A DNA stretch of 14,395 nucleotides from Bacteriovoracaceae bacterium UBA3083 (GCA_002366565.1 DFBJ01000010.1:1-14395); one strand, 5' to 3'; shown: positions 7,903-14,395, counted from the first letter of the stretch. Translations and numbers: made by a program. The notes: generated by a model not told the origin, from the sequence alone.

Positions 7903-8376
7903 CCGAAAAATCCTTGGACTAAATTTTTTTTAACAATAATTTGTTAAAAATTCGTTATTATTTACGTATAAGTTTTCCATATATCCATCAAATGATACGG
8001 TTTGTCCATCTATTTCTACTACTGAATTTAACGCAGGTCTGAAAGCATGAAAATATTAACTCATGTTTCTGTATTTTGATAGATGGGAGATAAAGTATTC
8101 ACACTCAATATGCATACACAAAATCTACTTACACCCTTAAAATATAAACCAACATAATCTATATAATGACTGGCTCTAAAAAGCTCTCTCAGTCCCTTCA
8201 AATAAAGTAAGCTACTATGTCCTAACTACTCAATTAAAGACAAATGAAGCCCTACTCAGGATTCAACAATCACGTATTTATCAATTCTCTCTCTTAAATA
8301 AGTAAAACAATACAAATATCTTCGTTGAATTGATGAAGTTATAGATAGCATTTTTGAAAATGATAATTTTTAGAAA
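7903..8376. other. Long AT-rich intergenic region upstream of secE
   Basis: These 474 nt carry no convincing gene on either strand, although everything around them is tightly packed. They should hold the promoter of the secE-nusG-ribosomal protein-rpoBC series, but I find no good sigma70-type pair. The best minus-strand candidates match only about half of each hexamer, for example TTGTGT-18-TACTTT around 8090-8120. A dyad lies next to secE (separate entry). One minus-strand frame is open from 8055 to 7930 (41 codons, mostly without a start codon). No T-rich terminator follows tRNA-Trp. Confidence 0.6.
7927..7950. promoter_or_regulatory. 24-bp dyad (10-bp arms) just upstream of secE
   Basis: TTTTTAACAA and TTGTTAAAAA are perfect reverse complements separated by 4 nt (TAAT). 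The dyad ends 24 nt before the secE ATG, next to its ribosome binding site. It could be an operator for a dimeric regulator or, in RNA, a weak A-U-rich hairpin. On the transcribed strand the arm is followed by AAATTT, not a T run, so it is not a terminator for upstream transcription. On the plus strand a T run precedes it, not follows. Arms of this length are still possible by chance in such AT-rich DNA. Confidence 0.4.
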
Positions 8377-8453
8377 TGGCGGGTGCAGAGGGATTCGAAC
8401 CCCCAACCTACTGATTTGGAATCAGCCGCTCTACCAATTGGAGCTATACACCC
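8377..8453 (-). tRNA. trnW: tRNA-Trp (anticodon CCA)
   Basis: A full cloverleaf can be drawn on the minus strand. The acceptor stem is GGGTGTA / TGCACCC, the D stem GCTC / GAGC, the anticodon stem GCTGA / TCAGT around the 7-nt loop TTCCAAA, a 5-nt variable loop follows, and the T stem GGGGG / CCCTC encloses TTCGAAT. Loop positions 34-36 read CCA, which decodes UGG (Trp). Position 73 is G, a tryptophan identity base in bacteria. The 3' CCA is encoded in the DNA (8377-8379). The tRNA body is 74 nt. A tRNA-Trp gene between tuf and secE is a common arrangement. A promoter lies 20 nt upstream. Confidence 0.97.
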
Positions 8454-8472
8454 ATTTTTTTAGACTGAGGAT

Positions 8473-8501
8473 AAATTACTTAATCTACTCTCATCAGTCA
8501 A
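8473..8501 (-). promoter_or_regulatory. Sigma70-type promoter for tRNA-Trp
   Basis: On the minus strand TTGACT (-35, 8496-8501) and TAATTT (-10, 8473-8478) are separated by exactly 17 nt. Transcription would begin about 12 nt before the tRNA's first base. It lies directly downstream of the tuf terminator, so tRNA-Trp appears to be transcribed on its own and not from the str cluster. A 6-bp inverted repeat (GACTGA / TCAGTC) overlaps the -35 and the expected start region; its meaning is unknown. Confidence 0.75.
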
Positions 8502-8510
8502 TCTTAAAGA

Positions 8511-8538
8511 GAAAAGAAAAGGCCATCCGAAGATGGCC
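8511..8538 (-). terminator. Intrinsic terminator after tuf
   Basis: On the minus strand GGCCATC-TTCG-GATGGCC forms a 7-bp stem closed by a stable UUCG tetraloop and is followed by TTTTCTTTTCTCTTT. It starts 29 nt after the tuf stop codon. This is a textbook Rho-independent terminator and should end the rpsL-rpsG-fusA-tuf transcript before the tRNA-Trp promoter. Confidence 0.92.
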
Positions 8539-8567
8539 CATTCATATCTAAAATAATTATTTAAAAA

Positions 8568-9758
8568 TTATTCTACGATCTCAGATACAGTTCCTGCACC
8601 AATTGTTCTACCACCCTCACGGATTGCAAACTTAAGACCTTTTTCCATTGCGATTGGAGTAATTAACTCTACGTCGAATGAAGTGTTATCACCTGGCATG
8701 ATCATTTCTGTTCCAGCCGCTAACTCAATAGCTCCTGTAACGTCAGTTGTTCTGAAGTAAAATTGTGGTCTGTAACCTTTGAAAATTGGAGTGTGTCTTC
8801 CACCCTCTTCTTTTGAAAGAATATAAACTTCACACTTAAACTTTGCGTGTGGCTTAACTGTTCCTGGCTTAATTAAACACTGACCACGTTCAATTTCTTC
8901 TCTTTTAACACCTCTTAAAAGAAGACCAACGTTATCACCTGCTCTACCTTCATCAAGAAGCTTTCTGAACATCTCAACACCAGTTACTGTAGTTTTTGTT
9001 GTTTCTTTAATACCAACGATTTCTACTTCTTCGTTTACCTTAACGATCCCTCTTTCAATTCTACCTGTACAAACTGTACCACGTCCTGAAATTGAGAAAA
9101 CATCTTCAACTGGCATTAAGAAATTCTTATCGATATCTCTTTCTGGAGTTGGAATATACTTATCAACTTCTGCCATTAGCTCAAGAACTTTATCTTTACC
9201 AATTGCATCGTCTCTCATCTCAAGTGCTGCAAGCGCTGAACCTGCTACGATTGGAAGATCGTCACCTGGGAAATCATATGAAGAAAGAAGTTCTCTTACT
9301 TCCATCTCTACTAGCTCAAGTAGTTCTTCGTCGTCTACTTGGTCTACTTTGTTTAAGAATACTACGATTGCTGGAACACCAACCTGCCTAGCAAGAAGGA
9401 TATGCTCTCTAGTTTGAGGCATTGGTCCGTCAGCTGCTGAACATACTAGAATCGCTCCATCCATTTGCGCTGCACCTGTAATCATGTTCTTTACATAATC
9501 GGCATGGCCTGGACAATCAACGTGAGCATAGTGACGTGTGTCAGTCTCGTACTCAATGTGAGAAGTATTAATTGTAATCCCTCTCGCTTTTTCTTCTGGA
9601 GCAGAATCAATTTCGTCAAATTTCTTAACATCTCCACCCATTGCGTTTGCAAGAGTAATTGAAATTGCTGCTGTTAATGTAGTTTTACCGTGGTCAACGT
9701 GCCCAATCGTACCGATGTTTACGTGCGGCTTACTTCTGTCAAAAGATTCCTTTGCCAT
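8568..9758 (-). CDS. tuf: Elongation factor Tu
   Basis: EF-Tu is the GTPase that brings aminoacyl-tRNA to the ribosomal A site. It has 396 residues (E. coli 394). Seen in order: the P loop GHVDHGKT (residues 19-26), the switch I segment EEKARGITINTSHIEY, the DCPGHADY motif, NKVD for guanine recognition, GSALAAL (G5), then the two beta-barrel domains with RGTVCTGRIERG and GYRPQFYFRTTDVTG. The ATG at 9758 has AGGAG 8 nt upstream. It is 54 nt after fusA and ends at a strong terminator. Many bacteria have two nearly identical tuf genes, one after fusA and one before tRNA-secE; here one tuf sits between both sets of neighbours, which matters for the window's unusual order. Confidence 0.98.
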   Translation of the reverse strand: MAKESFDRSKPHVNIGTIGHVDHGKTTLTAAISITLANAMGGDVKKFDEIDSAPEEKARGITINTSHIEYETDTRHYAHVDCPGHADYVKNMITGAAQMDGAILVCSAADGPMPQTREHILLARQVGVPAIVVFLNKVDQVDDEELLELVEMEVRELLSSYDFPGDDLPIVAGSALAALEMRDDAIGKDKVLELMAEVDKYIPTPERDIDKNFLMPVEDVFSISGRGTVCTGRIERGIVKVNEEVEIVGIKETTKTTVTGVEMFRKLLDEGRAGDNVGLLLRGVKREEIERGQCLIKPGTVKPHAKFKCEVYILSKEEGGRHTPIFKGYRPQFYFRTTDVTGAIELAAGTEMIMPGDNTSFDVELITPIAMEKGLKFAIREGGRTIGAGTVSEIVE

Positions 9759-9812
9759 TTTTAATTCTCCTAAAGATTTAATTATTATTAATCATTTTTA
9801 TATAAATGCGTT

Positions 9813-11897
9813 TTAAATATATATGCCTTTTTTCTCAAGAATAGCTTTTGCCATATCTCTCGATAAACCTTCATACTTACTAAAGTTCATTGTAAAGCTT
9901 GCTCTACCCTGAGATTTAGATCTTAAGTCTGTACTGTAACCGAACATTTCTGCTAATGGAACTTCTGCTTCAACAACTTCTTTATTTTGTTTTGCATTCA
10001 TTGCTAAAACTTTTCCACGTTTCATATTTATGTCAGAAATTACATCACCAGTATACTCAATTGGAGTCACGACTTCTAAAGACATTAAAGGCTCTAATAA
10101 ACCTATTCCTGCCTTCTGACAAGCTTCTCTAAATGCATTAGAAGCTGCAATTATATAAGCAACTTCCGATGATGATTCTTCACTATATTTCGCTTCTAGT
10201 AGAGTTACTTTTATATTAATAAAAGCATACCCGGCCATAGCTCCACCTGGAGCAGTATCGCGAATTGATTTTTCGATTGCATCAATAAACTCTTGAGGAA
10301 TATCTCTCTTAGTTAAAAGTGTTTCAAACTCTACACCACTCTGACAATCTGCTGGCTCAACTTTTAATTTCACATGACCAAATTGTATTTTTCCACCGTG
10401 TTCTCTATCAAATGTATCTTCCGCTTCAGCTGTAGCAAGTATACTTTCTCTATAAGAAACCTGTGGAGCACCAACTCGAATCCCTACTTTGAACTCACGC
10501 TCCAATCTATCTGCAATAATCTCTAAATGAAGTTCACCCATTCCAAATATTAGAAGTTGACCTGTCTCTTTATTATTCTGATAAGTAAATGATGGATCCT
10601 CTAGCATCAATCTTCCTAGAGACTCCATTAACTTCTTTTCATCTGCTGTTGTTTTTGGCTCAATCGCTACAGAAATAACAGACTCAGGAAAATCCATCAG
10701 GTCATAAACAATAGGCTTATGATCCGTACAAAGAGTTTCACCTGTAATAGTATCTTTTAATCCAGACACAGCAACAATATCACCAGCAGTTGCCTCAGCA
10801 AGTTCTGTTCTCTTATCTGCATGCATCTGAAGAATCTTAGTAATTCTTTCTTTTTTCTTTTTGTGTGGATTATAAATTGTAGCACCCTGCTTAAGAGTAC
10901 CAGAGTAAATCCTTACATAGTGAAGCATTCCAACAAATGGATCAGATGCAATCTTAAAAGCTAATCCACTAAAAAGATCACTCTCAGAAGGCTTTCTCGT
11001 ATCTTCCTTCTCAATATCTTTAGCACTATGACCCTTCACTTCCCCACGATCAATTGGAGATGGTAAATAGTCACAAATTGCATTTAGCAGTGGTTGAACA
11101 CCTTTATTTTTAAACGCTGAACCACAAAGAACAGGTATAAAATCATCAACAATAACTGCTGATCTTATCGCGGCCTTAATTGTCTCAACAGAGATCTCTT
11201 CTCCGCCAAGATATGCTTCGGCTAACTCATCGTCATAATCACATAAAGCTTCAATAAGTTCTTCTCTAGCTAGAGTCGCTTCATCTTGCATATCTGCAGG
11301 AATCTCTTTCTCCTCAACGGTAGCGCCAAGGTTGTCATCACTAAAGAATAAACCTTTCATCTCTACTAGATCTACCATACCTAGGAAGTTCTCTTCAGCA
11401 CCAATTGGTAATTGAATGGCAGCAGCCTTCTTGCCTAGTCTTTCTCTAATTTCTTCTAAACAGTTTTGAAAGTCGGCACCAACTCGATCCATTTTATTTA
11501 CAAATGCGATCCTTGGAACCTTATATCTATCCGCCTGTGCCCAAACTGTCTCAGACTGTGGCTCAACACCAGAAACAGCGTCAAAAACACCTACAGCGCC
11601 GTCAAGCACTCTAAGAGCTCTCTCAACTTCGATTGTAAAGTCAACGTGTCCCGGAGTATCTATTATATTTATATTTTTCTTATTCCATGTACATGTAGTA
11701 GCTGCAGAAGTGATTGTAATACCCCTCTCCTGCTCTTGAACCATCCAGTCCATAGTAGCTGCACCATCATGTACTTCACCTATCTTATGGCTTTTTCCAG
11801 TGTAGTAAAGAATACGCTCTGTTGTCGTAGTTTTACCTGCATCAATATGTGCCATGATACCAATATTTCGGATTTTTTCGATTTGAACTGAGCTCAT
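9813..11897 (-). CDS. fusA: Elongation factor G
   Basis: EF-G catalyses GTP-driven translocation of tRNA and mRNA, and with RRF recycles ribosomes. From the ATG at 11897 it is 694 residues (E. coli 704). It begins MSSVQIEKIRNIGIMAHIDAGKTT, with G1 AHIDAGKTT at residues 16-24, then RGITITSAA, DTPGHVDF, NKMDRVG and GSAFKNKG. Domains II-V follow, with GGKIQFGHVKLKVEP and APGGAMAGYAFINIK in domain IV. A GTG start 15 codons upstream is open, but its codons lie in a hairpin loop and stem and the added residues are not EF-G-like, so the ATG is preferred. Its ribosome binding site is imperfect: AAGGA sits only 2 nt away, with AAAGG 10 nt away as an alternative. It lies between rpsG and tuf, as in the str operon. 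Confidence 0.97.
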   Translation of the reverse strand: MSSVQIEKIRNIGIMAHIDAGKTTTTERILYYTGKSHKIGEVHDGAATMDWMVQEQERGITITSAATTCTWNKKNINIIDTPGHVDFTIEVERALRVLDGAVGVFDAVSGVEPQSETVWAQADRYKVPRIAFVNKMDRVGADFQNCLEEIRERLGKKAAAIQLPIGAEENFLGMVDLVEMKGLFFSDDNLGATVEEKEIPADMQDEATLAREELIEALCDYDDELAEAYLGGEEISVETIKAAIRSAVIVDDFIPVLCGSAFKNKGVQPLLNAICDYLPSPIDRGEVKGHSAKDIEKEDTRKPSESDLFSGLAFKIASDPFVGMLHYVRIYSGTLKQGATIYNPHKKKKERITKILQMHADKRTELAEATAGDIVAVSGLKDTITGETLCTDHKPIVYDLMDFPESVISVAIEPKTTADEKKLMESLGRLMLEDPSFTYQNNKETGQLLIFGMGELHLEIIADRLEREFKVGIRVGAPQVSYRESILATAEAEDTFDREHGGKIQFGHVKLKVEPADCQSGVEFETLLTKRDIPQEFIDAIEKSIRDTAPGGAMAGYAFINIKVTLLEAKYSEESSSEVAYIIAASNAFREACQKAGIGLLEPLMSLEVVTPIEYTGDVISDINMKRGKVLAMNAKQNKEVVEAEVPLAEMFGYSTDLRSKSQGRASFTMNFSKYEGLSRDMAKAILEKKGIYI

Positions 11898-11916
11898 ATT
11901 CCTTAAGCCTTTTACT

Positions 11917-11954
11917 AAAAATGGCTTCCTAAGTTTTAACACCTAGGAAGCCAT
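11917..11954 (-). terminator. rpsG-fusA intergenic terminator-like hairpin
   Basis: On the minus strand ATGGCTTCCTA and TAGGAAGCCAT form a perfect 11-bp stem (11944-11954 with 11921-11931). It can grow to 14 bp with one G-U pair and a 6-nt loop. A run of five T residues, starting at the last base of the stem, follows and then AGTAAAAGG. The form is that of an intrinsic terminator with a short tract, in the 85-nt gap between rpsG and fusA. Since fusA follows within 20 nt and no strong promoter is visible between, an attenuator or processing site is more likely than full termination. Confidence 0.65.
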
Positions 11955-11982
11955 AAAAATTGCAATTAGAATTTAAATTATA

Positions 11983-12453
11983 TTACCACTTAAGGTGAGC
12001 AAATGCTTTGTTTGCTTCAGCCATTTTGTAAACGTCTTCACGTTTCTTAACAGCTCCACCTCTACCTTGAGAAGCATCAACGATTTCGTCTGCTAACTTC
12101 TCCATCATTGTCTTACCACCTCTGTTCTTAGAGTATTCTCTAAGCCATCTAAGTGCTAAAGACTGACGTCTATTAGGTCTTACTTCTACTGGTATTTGGT
12201 AAGTTGCACCACCAATACGACGAGACTTAACCTCTACTGCCGGCTTGATGTTTGAAAGTGCTTTCTTAAATACTTTTAAAGGCTCTTCACCTGTTTTTTT
12301 CTCTACGATACTCATTGCACCGTAAAAGATTTTTTCTGCTGCCGATTTCTTTCCGTCTAACATTAAGCTGTTAACACATTTAGAAATCACTACGTCTTGA
12401 TACACTGGATCTGGAAGAACCAGTCTCGCAGGCGCTCTACGTTTTCTACTCAT
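11983..12453 (-). CDS. rpsG: 30S ribosomal protein S7
   Basis: S7 binds the 3' major domain of 16S rRNA, starts assembly of the small-subunit head and contacts mRNA and tRNA at the E site. It has 156 residues, the bacterial length. The start MSRKRRAPARLVLPDPVYQD, the segment NSLMLDGKKSAAEKI, the rRNA-binding VEVRPNRRQSLALRWLREY (about residues 89-107) and the C-terminal MAEANKAFAHLKW are typical. The ATG at 12453 has GAGGA 7 nt upstream. It lies 79 nt after rpsL; that gap holds two hairpins. In E. coli S7 represses its own and fusA translation by binding this same gap. Confidence 0.98.
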   Translation of the reverse strand: MSRKRRAPARLVLPDPVYQDVVISKCVNSLMLDGKKSAAEKIFYGAMSIVEKKTGEEPLKVFKKALSNIKPAVEVKSRRIGGATYQIPVEVRPNRRQSLALRWLREYSKNRGGKTMMEKLADEIVDASQGRGGAVKKREDVYKMAEANKAFAHLKW

Positions 12454-12468
12454 AAAAACATCCTCTTC

Positions 12469-12507
12469 AATCCACTTGGGATTTACTCTGACCGACCAAG
12501 CGGCCAG
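12469..12507 (-). promoter_or_regulatory. Two hairpins in the rpsL-rpsG gap (candidate S7 control region)
   Basis: On the minus strand a 7-bp stem CTGGCCG / CGGTCAG (one G-U pair, 6-nt loop; 12488-12507) is followed by a 5-bp stem AATCC / GGATT with a 5-nt loop (12469-12483). The second ends just before the GAGGA ribosome binding site of rpsG. In E. coli the S12-S7 intercistronic RNA is the target of translational repression by S7. The position matches and the pairing is seen here, but I did not recognise the E. coli sequence motif, so function is inferred. Confidence 0.4.
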
Positions 12508-12532
12508 CGATTAATAACAATTTGCTAAGCAA

Positions 12533-12907
12533 TTACTTCTTAGGCTTCTTACAACCATACTTAGAACGTCTTTGCCCTCTTTTATCAACACCTGTTGCAT
12601 CAAGAGCTCCACGAATTGTATGGTATCTAACACCTGGTAAATCTTTAACTCTACCACCTCTTAAAAGCACAATACTGTGTTCTTGGAGGTTGTGACCTTC
12701 GCCACCGATGTAAGAAGTTACCTCAAAACCTGAAGTTAGTCTTACTCTACAAACTTTTCTCATCGCCGAGTTTGGTTTCTTTGGAGTCGTTGTATAAACT
12801 CTTGTACAAACCCCTCTACGCTGAGGACAGGATACTAGGGCAGGAGACTTAGTCTTTGTCTGCTTATCCGTTCTACCTTTTCTAATCAATTGGTTAATCG
12901 TAGGCAT
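12533..12907 (-). CDS. rpsL: 30S ribosomal protein S12
   Basis: S12 lies at the decoding centre and helps set accuracy of translation. It has 124 residues, as in E. coli. The start MPTINQLIRKGR, the block CPQRRGVCTRVYTTTPKKPNSA and GGRVKDLPGVRYH are family hallmarks. K43 and K88, whose substitution commonly gives streptomycin resistance, are both lysine, so no such mutation is present. D89 is the residue that is methylthiolated in some bacteria. The ATG at 12907 has AAGGAG 6-7 nt upstream, one of the best sites in the window. It is 83 nt after the rpoC stop codon and heads the str cluster; with no clear promoter in that gap it may be partly transcribed from rpoC. Confidence 0.98.
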   Translation of the reverse strand: MPTINQLIRKGRTDKQTKTKSPALVSCPQRRGVCTRVYTTTPKKPNSAMRKVCRVRLTSGFEVTSYIGGEGHNLQEHSIVLLRGGRVKDLPGVRYHTIRGALDATGVDKRGQRRSKYGCKKPKK

Positions 12908-12950
12908 TACCCACTCCTTCTACTACTATCGCAATTTTAGCTAAATCAGC

Positions 12951-12975
12951 CAAATTGATGTATCACACCAATTTG
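12951..12975. repeat. Inverted repeat in the rpoC-rpsL gap
   Basis: CAAATTG and CAATTTG are perfect reverse complements 11 nt apart, about 16 nt after the rpoC stop codon. No T tract follows on the transcribed strand, so it is not an intrinsic terminator, and read-through from rpoC into rpsL is plausible. It could be an mRNA stability or operator element; the arms are AT-rich and chance is possible. Confidence 0.3.
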
Positions 12976-12990
12976 ACCGATTCAAGTTTT

Positions 12991-14395
12991 TTATACCATT
13001 AATGTAACTGATTCTTCTACTTTTTCAGTTTCTTCTTCTTCAACTACCGCTTCAAAGTCACGATATTTAGAAATACCTGATCCAGCTGGAATCAATCTAC
13101 CCATAATTACGTTCTCCTTAAGCCCACGTAGAGAATCTGACTTCCCTTCTAGTGTTGCCTGAGTAAGAACTTTTGTCGTCTCTTGGAATGAAGCCGCAGA
13201 GATAAATGAGTCAGTTGTAAGTGATGCTTTAGTAATACCAAGTAACATTGGTCTACCTTGAGCAGGCTCGTAACCATCAGCAATCATTTGCTCATTTACT
13301 TCTTTAAATTCACCCTTAGTCACAGATTCACCAACAACAAAGTTTGTATCACCTGCGTTCAGAACTTCAATCTTTTTAAGCATCTGTGAAACAATTACCT
13401 CAATATGCTTATCATCGATCTTAACACCCTGAAGACGGTAAACCTCTTGAATCTCGTCAACAATGTAACGAGCAAGAGCTTTTATCCCCATAACTCTAAG
13501 AATATCGTGTGGATTAGAAGGACCATCCATAATAGCTTCACCAGCACGGATATAATCGCCTTCATTTACAATCACGTAACGACCTTTTGGAACAGAGTAA
13601 GTCACAGGATCACTTCCGTCTTCTGGTCTAACGATAATTCTTCTATTACCTCTTAACTCTGGACCAAATTCAATCGTTCCTGAAACGTCTGAAATTTGAG
13701 CAGCATTAGATGGCTTTCTTGCTTCGAAAAGTTCTGCAACTCTTGGAAGACCACCGGTAATATCCTTAGTCTTAGTTGTTTCACGAGATAACTTAGATAG
13801 TGCATCCGCAATTCCAACTTGATCACCTTCATTAACCATAATGTTGGCACCAACTTGAAGACGGTAAGTTGCATGTCTCTTTGTTCCTGGAACAATAATT
13901 GGATTTCCGTTCTCATCAACAATAGATAATCTAGGTTGTAGAGATGGATCCTTAGACTCAACAACAACTTTCTGAGTTAACCCAGTAACTGTGTCTGTCT
14001 GCTCATTAATTGTTGCACCAGCAATAATATCTTCGTATTTAATTGTCCCTGCTACTTCAGTAAGAACTGGAATTGCAAACGGGTCCCATTCTATGATTGT
14101 ATCACCAACGTTAACAGCTTCACCTTCTTTAAAGAAGATTTTCGCACCGTAAACAGCTGGGTATCTTTCTTTTTCCGCTCCACGAGCATCTTTAATGATA
14201 AGTTCCCCAACTTTGTTCATTACAATCATTGTTCCGTCAGCTTTAGTTTCTACACTTACGTTTTCGTAAGAAAGCTCACCGGCAGTTCTAATCTGAGTTT
14301 TGTTAACCTGTGCACCTGCAGTTGCAGTACCACCAACGTGGAATGTACGCATCGTCAGCTGTGTACCAGGCTCACCAATAGATTGTGCAGCAATA
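12991..14395 (-). CDS. rpoC: RNA polymerase beta' subunit, C-terminal part (runs off right edge)
   Basis: The last 468 codons of rpoC (467 residues plus the incomplete codon at the edge and the stop). The frame is open through position 14395: the first readable residues are IAAQSIGEPGTQLTMRTFHVGG, the conserved segment leading into the trigger loop, near E. coli residue 920. It then shows a proteobacterial-type insertion (SI3 region, barrel-like) between the two halves of the trigger loop, the second half KTKDITGGLPRVAELFEARK, and the C-terminal clamp/jaw segment ending with RGLKENVIMGRLIPAGSG. The catalytic NADFDGD motif and the C-terminal zinc site lie outside the window. It is followed by rpsL, the usual neighbour downstream of rpoBC. 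The N-terminal 81 residues of a beta' subunit sit at the opposite edge; about 840 residues separate the two parts in protein coordinates. Confidence 0.96.
   Translation of the reverse strand, partial: IAAQSIGEPGTQLTMRTFHVGGTATAGAQVNKTQIRTAGELSYENVSVETKADGTMIVMNKVGELIIKDARGAEKERYPAVYGAKIFFKEGEAVNVGDTIIEWDPFAIPVLTEVAGTIKYEDIIAGATINEQTDTVTGLTQKVVVESKDPSLQPRLSIVDENGNPIIVPGTKRHATYRLQVGANIMVNEGDQVGIADALSKLSRETTKTKDITGGLPRVAELFEARKPSNAAQISDVSGTIEFGPELRGNRRIIVRPEDGSDPVTYSVPKGRYVIVNEGDYIRAGEAIMDGPSNPHDILRVMGIKALARYIVDEIQEVYRLQGVKIDDKHIEVIVSQMLKKIEVLNAGDTNFVVGESVTKGEFKEVNEQMIADGYEPAQGRPMLLGITKASLTTDSFISAASFQETTKVLTQATLEGKSDSLRGLKENVIMGRLIPAGSGISKYRDFEAVVEEEETEKVEESVTLMV

Noticed and set aside
8354..8551. 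65-codon plus-strand open frame covering the tRNA-Trp region
   Set aside because: It is the antisense of the tRNA gene (a well-known kind of false ORF, reading GCRGIRTPN-like) and crosses the promoter and terminator; no protein-like features.
11898..11942. GTG start adding 15 residues to EF-G
   Set aside because: The codon lies in a stable hairpin loop, the added residues are not EF-G-like, and the family start aligns with the ATG at 11897.
13653..13967. 104-codon minus-strand open frame inside rpoC
   Set aside because: A shadow in another frame of the rpoC coding region; composition (Leu-rich, repetitive) reflects rpoC codons, and it has no domain.
1..14395. Cyanobacteria-like split rpoC1/rpoC2
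   Set aside because: In such genomes rpoC1 and rpoC2 follow rpoB in order and adjacent. Here the parts flank the whole window and are cut by its edges, so nothing shows a true split.
1..14395. Mobile elements, CRISPR arrays, defence or biosynthetic systems
   Set aside because: No transposase, integrase, regularly spaced repeats or non-housekeeping gene is visible on either strand.

Overview
The window is an AT-rich bacterial housekeeping locus, with every gene on the minus strand. Read in the direction of transcription (right to left) it runs: 3' part of rpoC, rpsL, rpsG, fusA, tuf, tRNA-Trp(CCA), secE, nusG, rplK, rplA, rplJ, rplL, rpoB, 5' part of rpoC. The proteins look proteobacterial in the broad sense. 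RpoB and RpoC carry proteobacterial-type insertions, and SecE has the three-membrane-segment form. Low G+C, tuf followed by tRNA-Trp and secE, and an acidic extension on NusG would suit a Bdellovibrionota/Bacteriovorax-like or other delta-type lineage, but this placement is inference only.

Layout. Positions 12991-14395 hold the last 468 or so codons of rpoC, followed 83 nt later by the str cluster (rpsL, rpsG, fusA, tuf; 12907 down to 8568). A hairpin with a short T tract separates rpsG from fusA, and a strong intrinsic terminator closes the cluster after tuf. A separate promoter (TTGACT-17-TAATTT) then drives tRNA-Trp. About 475 nt of AT-rich DNA without a convincing gene precede secE-nusG-rplK-rplA-rplJ-rplL-rpoB, which are closely packed. 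A stem-loop plus T tract lies between rplL and rpoB, the position of the partial attenuator known in E. coli. The first 81 codons of rpoC end at the left edge.

The genes together supply the core of transcription and translation: two RNA polymerase subunits, the elongation factor NusG, five ribosomal proteins of the stalk, L1/L11 and decoding regions (L1, L10, L11, L7/L12, S12) plus S7, both elongation factors, tRNA-Trp and the SecE translocon subunit.

The one truly odd thing is the order. The usual ancestral order is tufB-(tRNA)-secE-nusG-rplKAJL-rpoBC-rpsL-rpsG-fusA-tufA, with rpoC in the middle. Here the two ends of rpoC sit at opposite ends of the window and fusA-tuf leads straight into tRNA-Trp-secE. 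This is the order expected if tufA and tufB had recombined, giving either a tandem duplication or excised circle in the cell, or a false join in an assembly. No novel defence, mobile or biosynthetic system is visible; other points of interest are cis-regulatory hairpins and the NusG extension.
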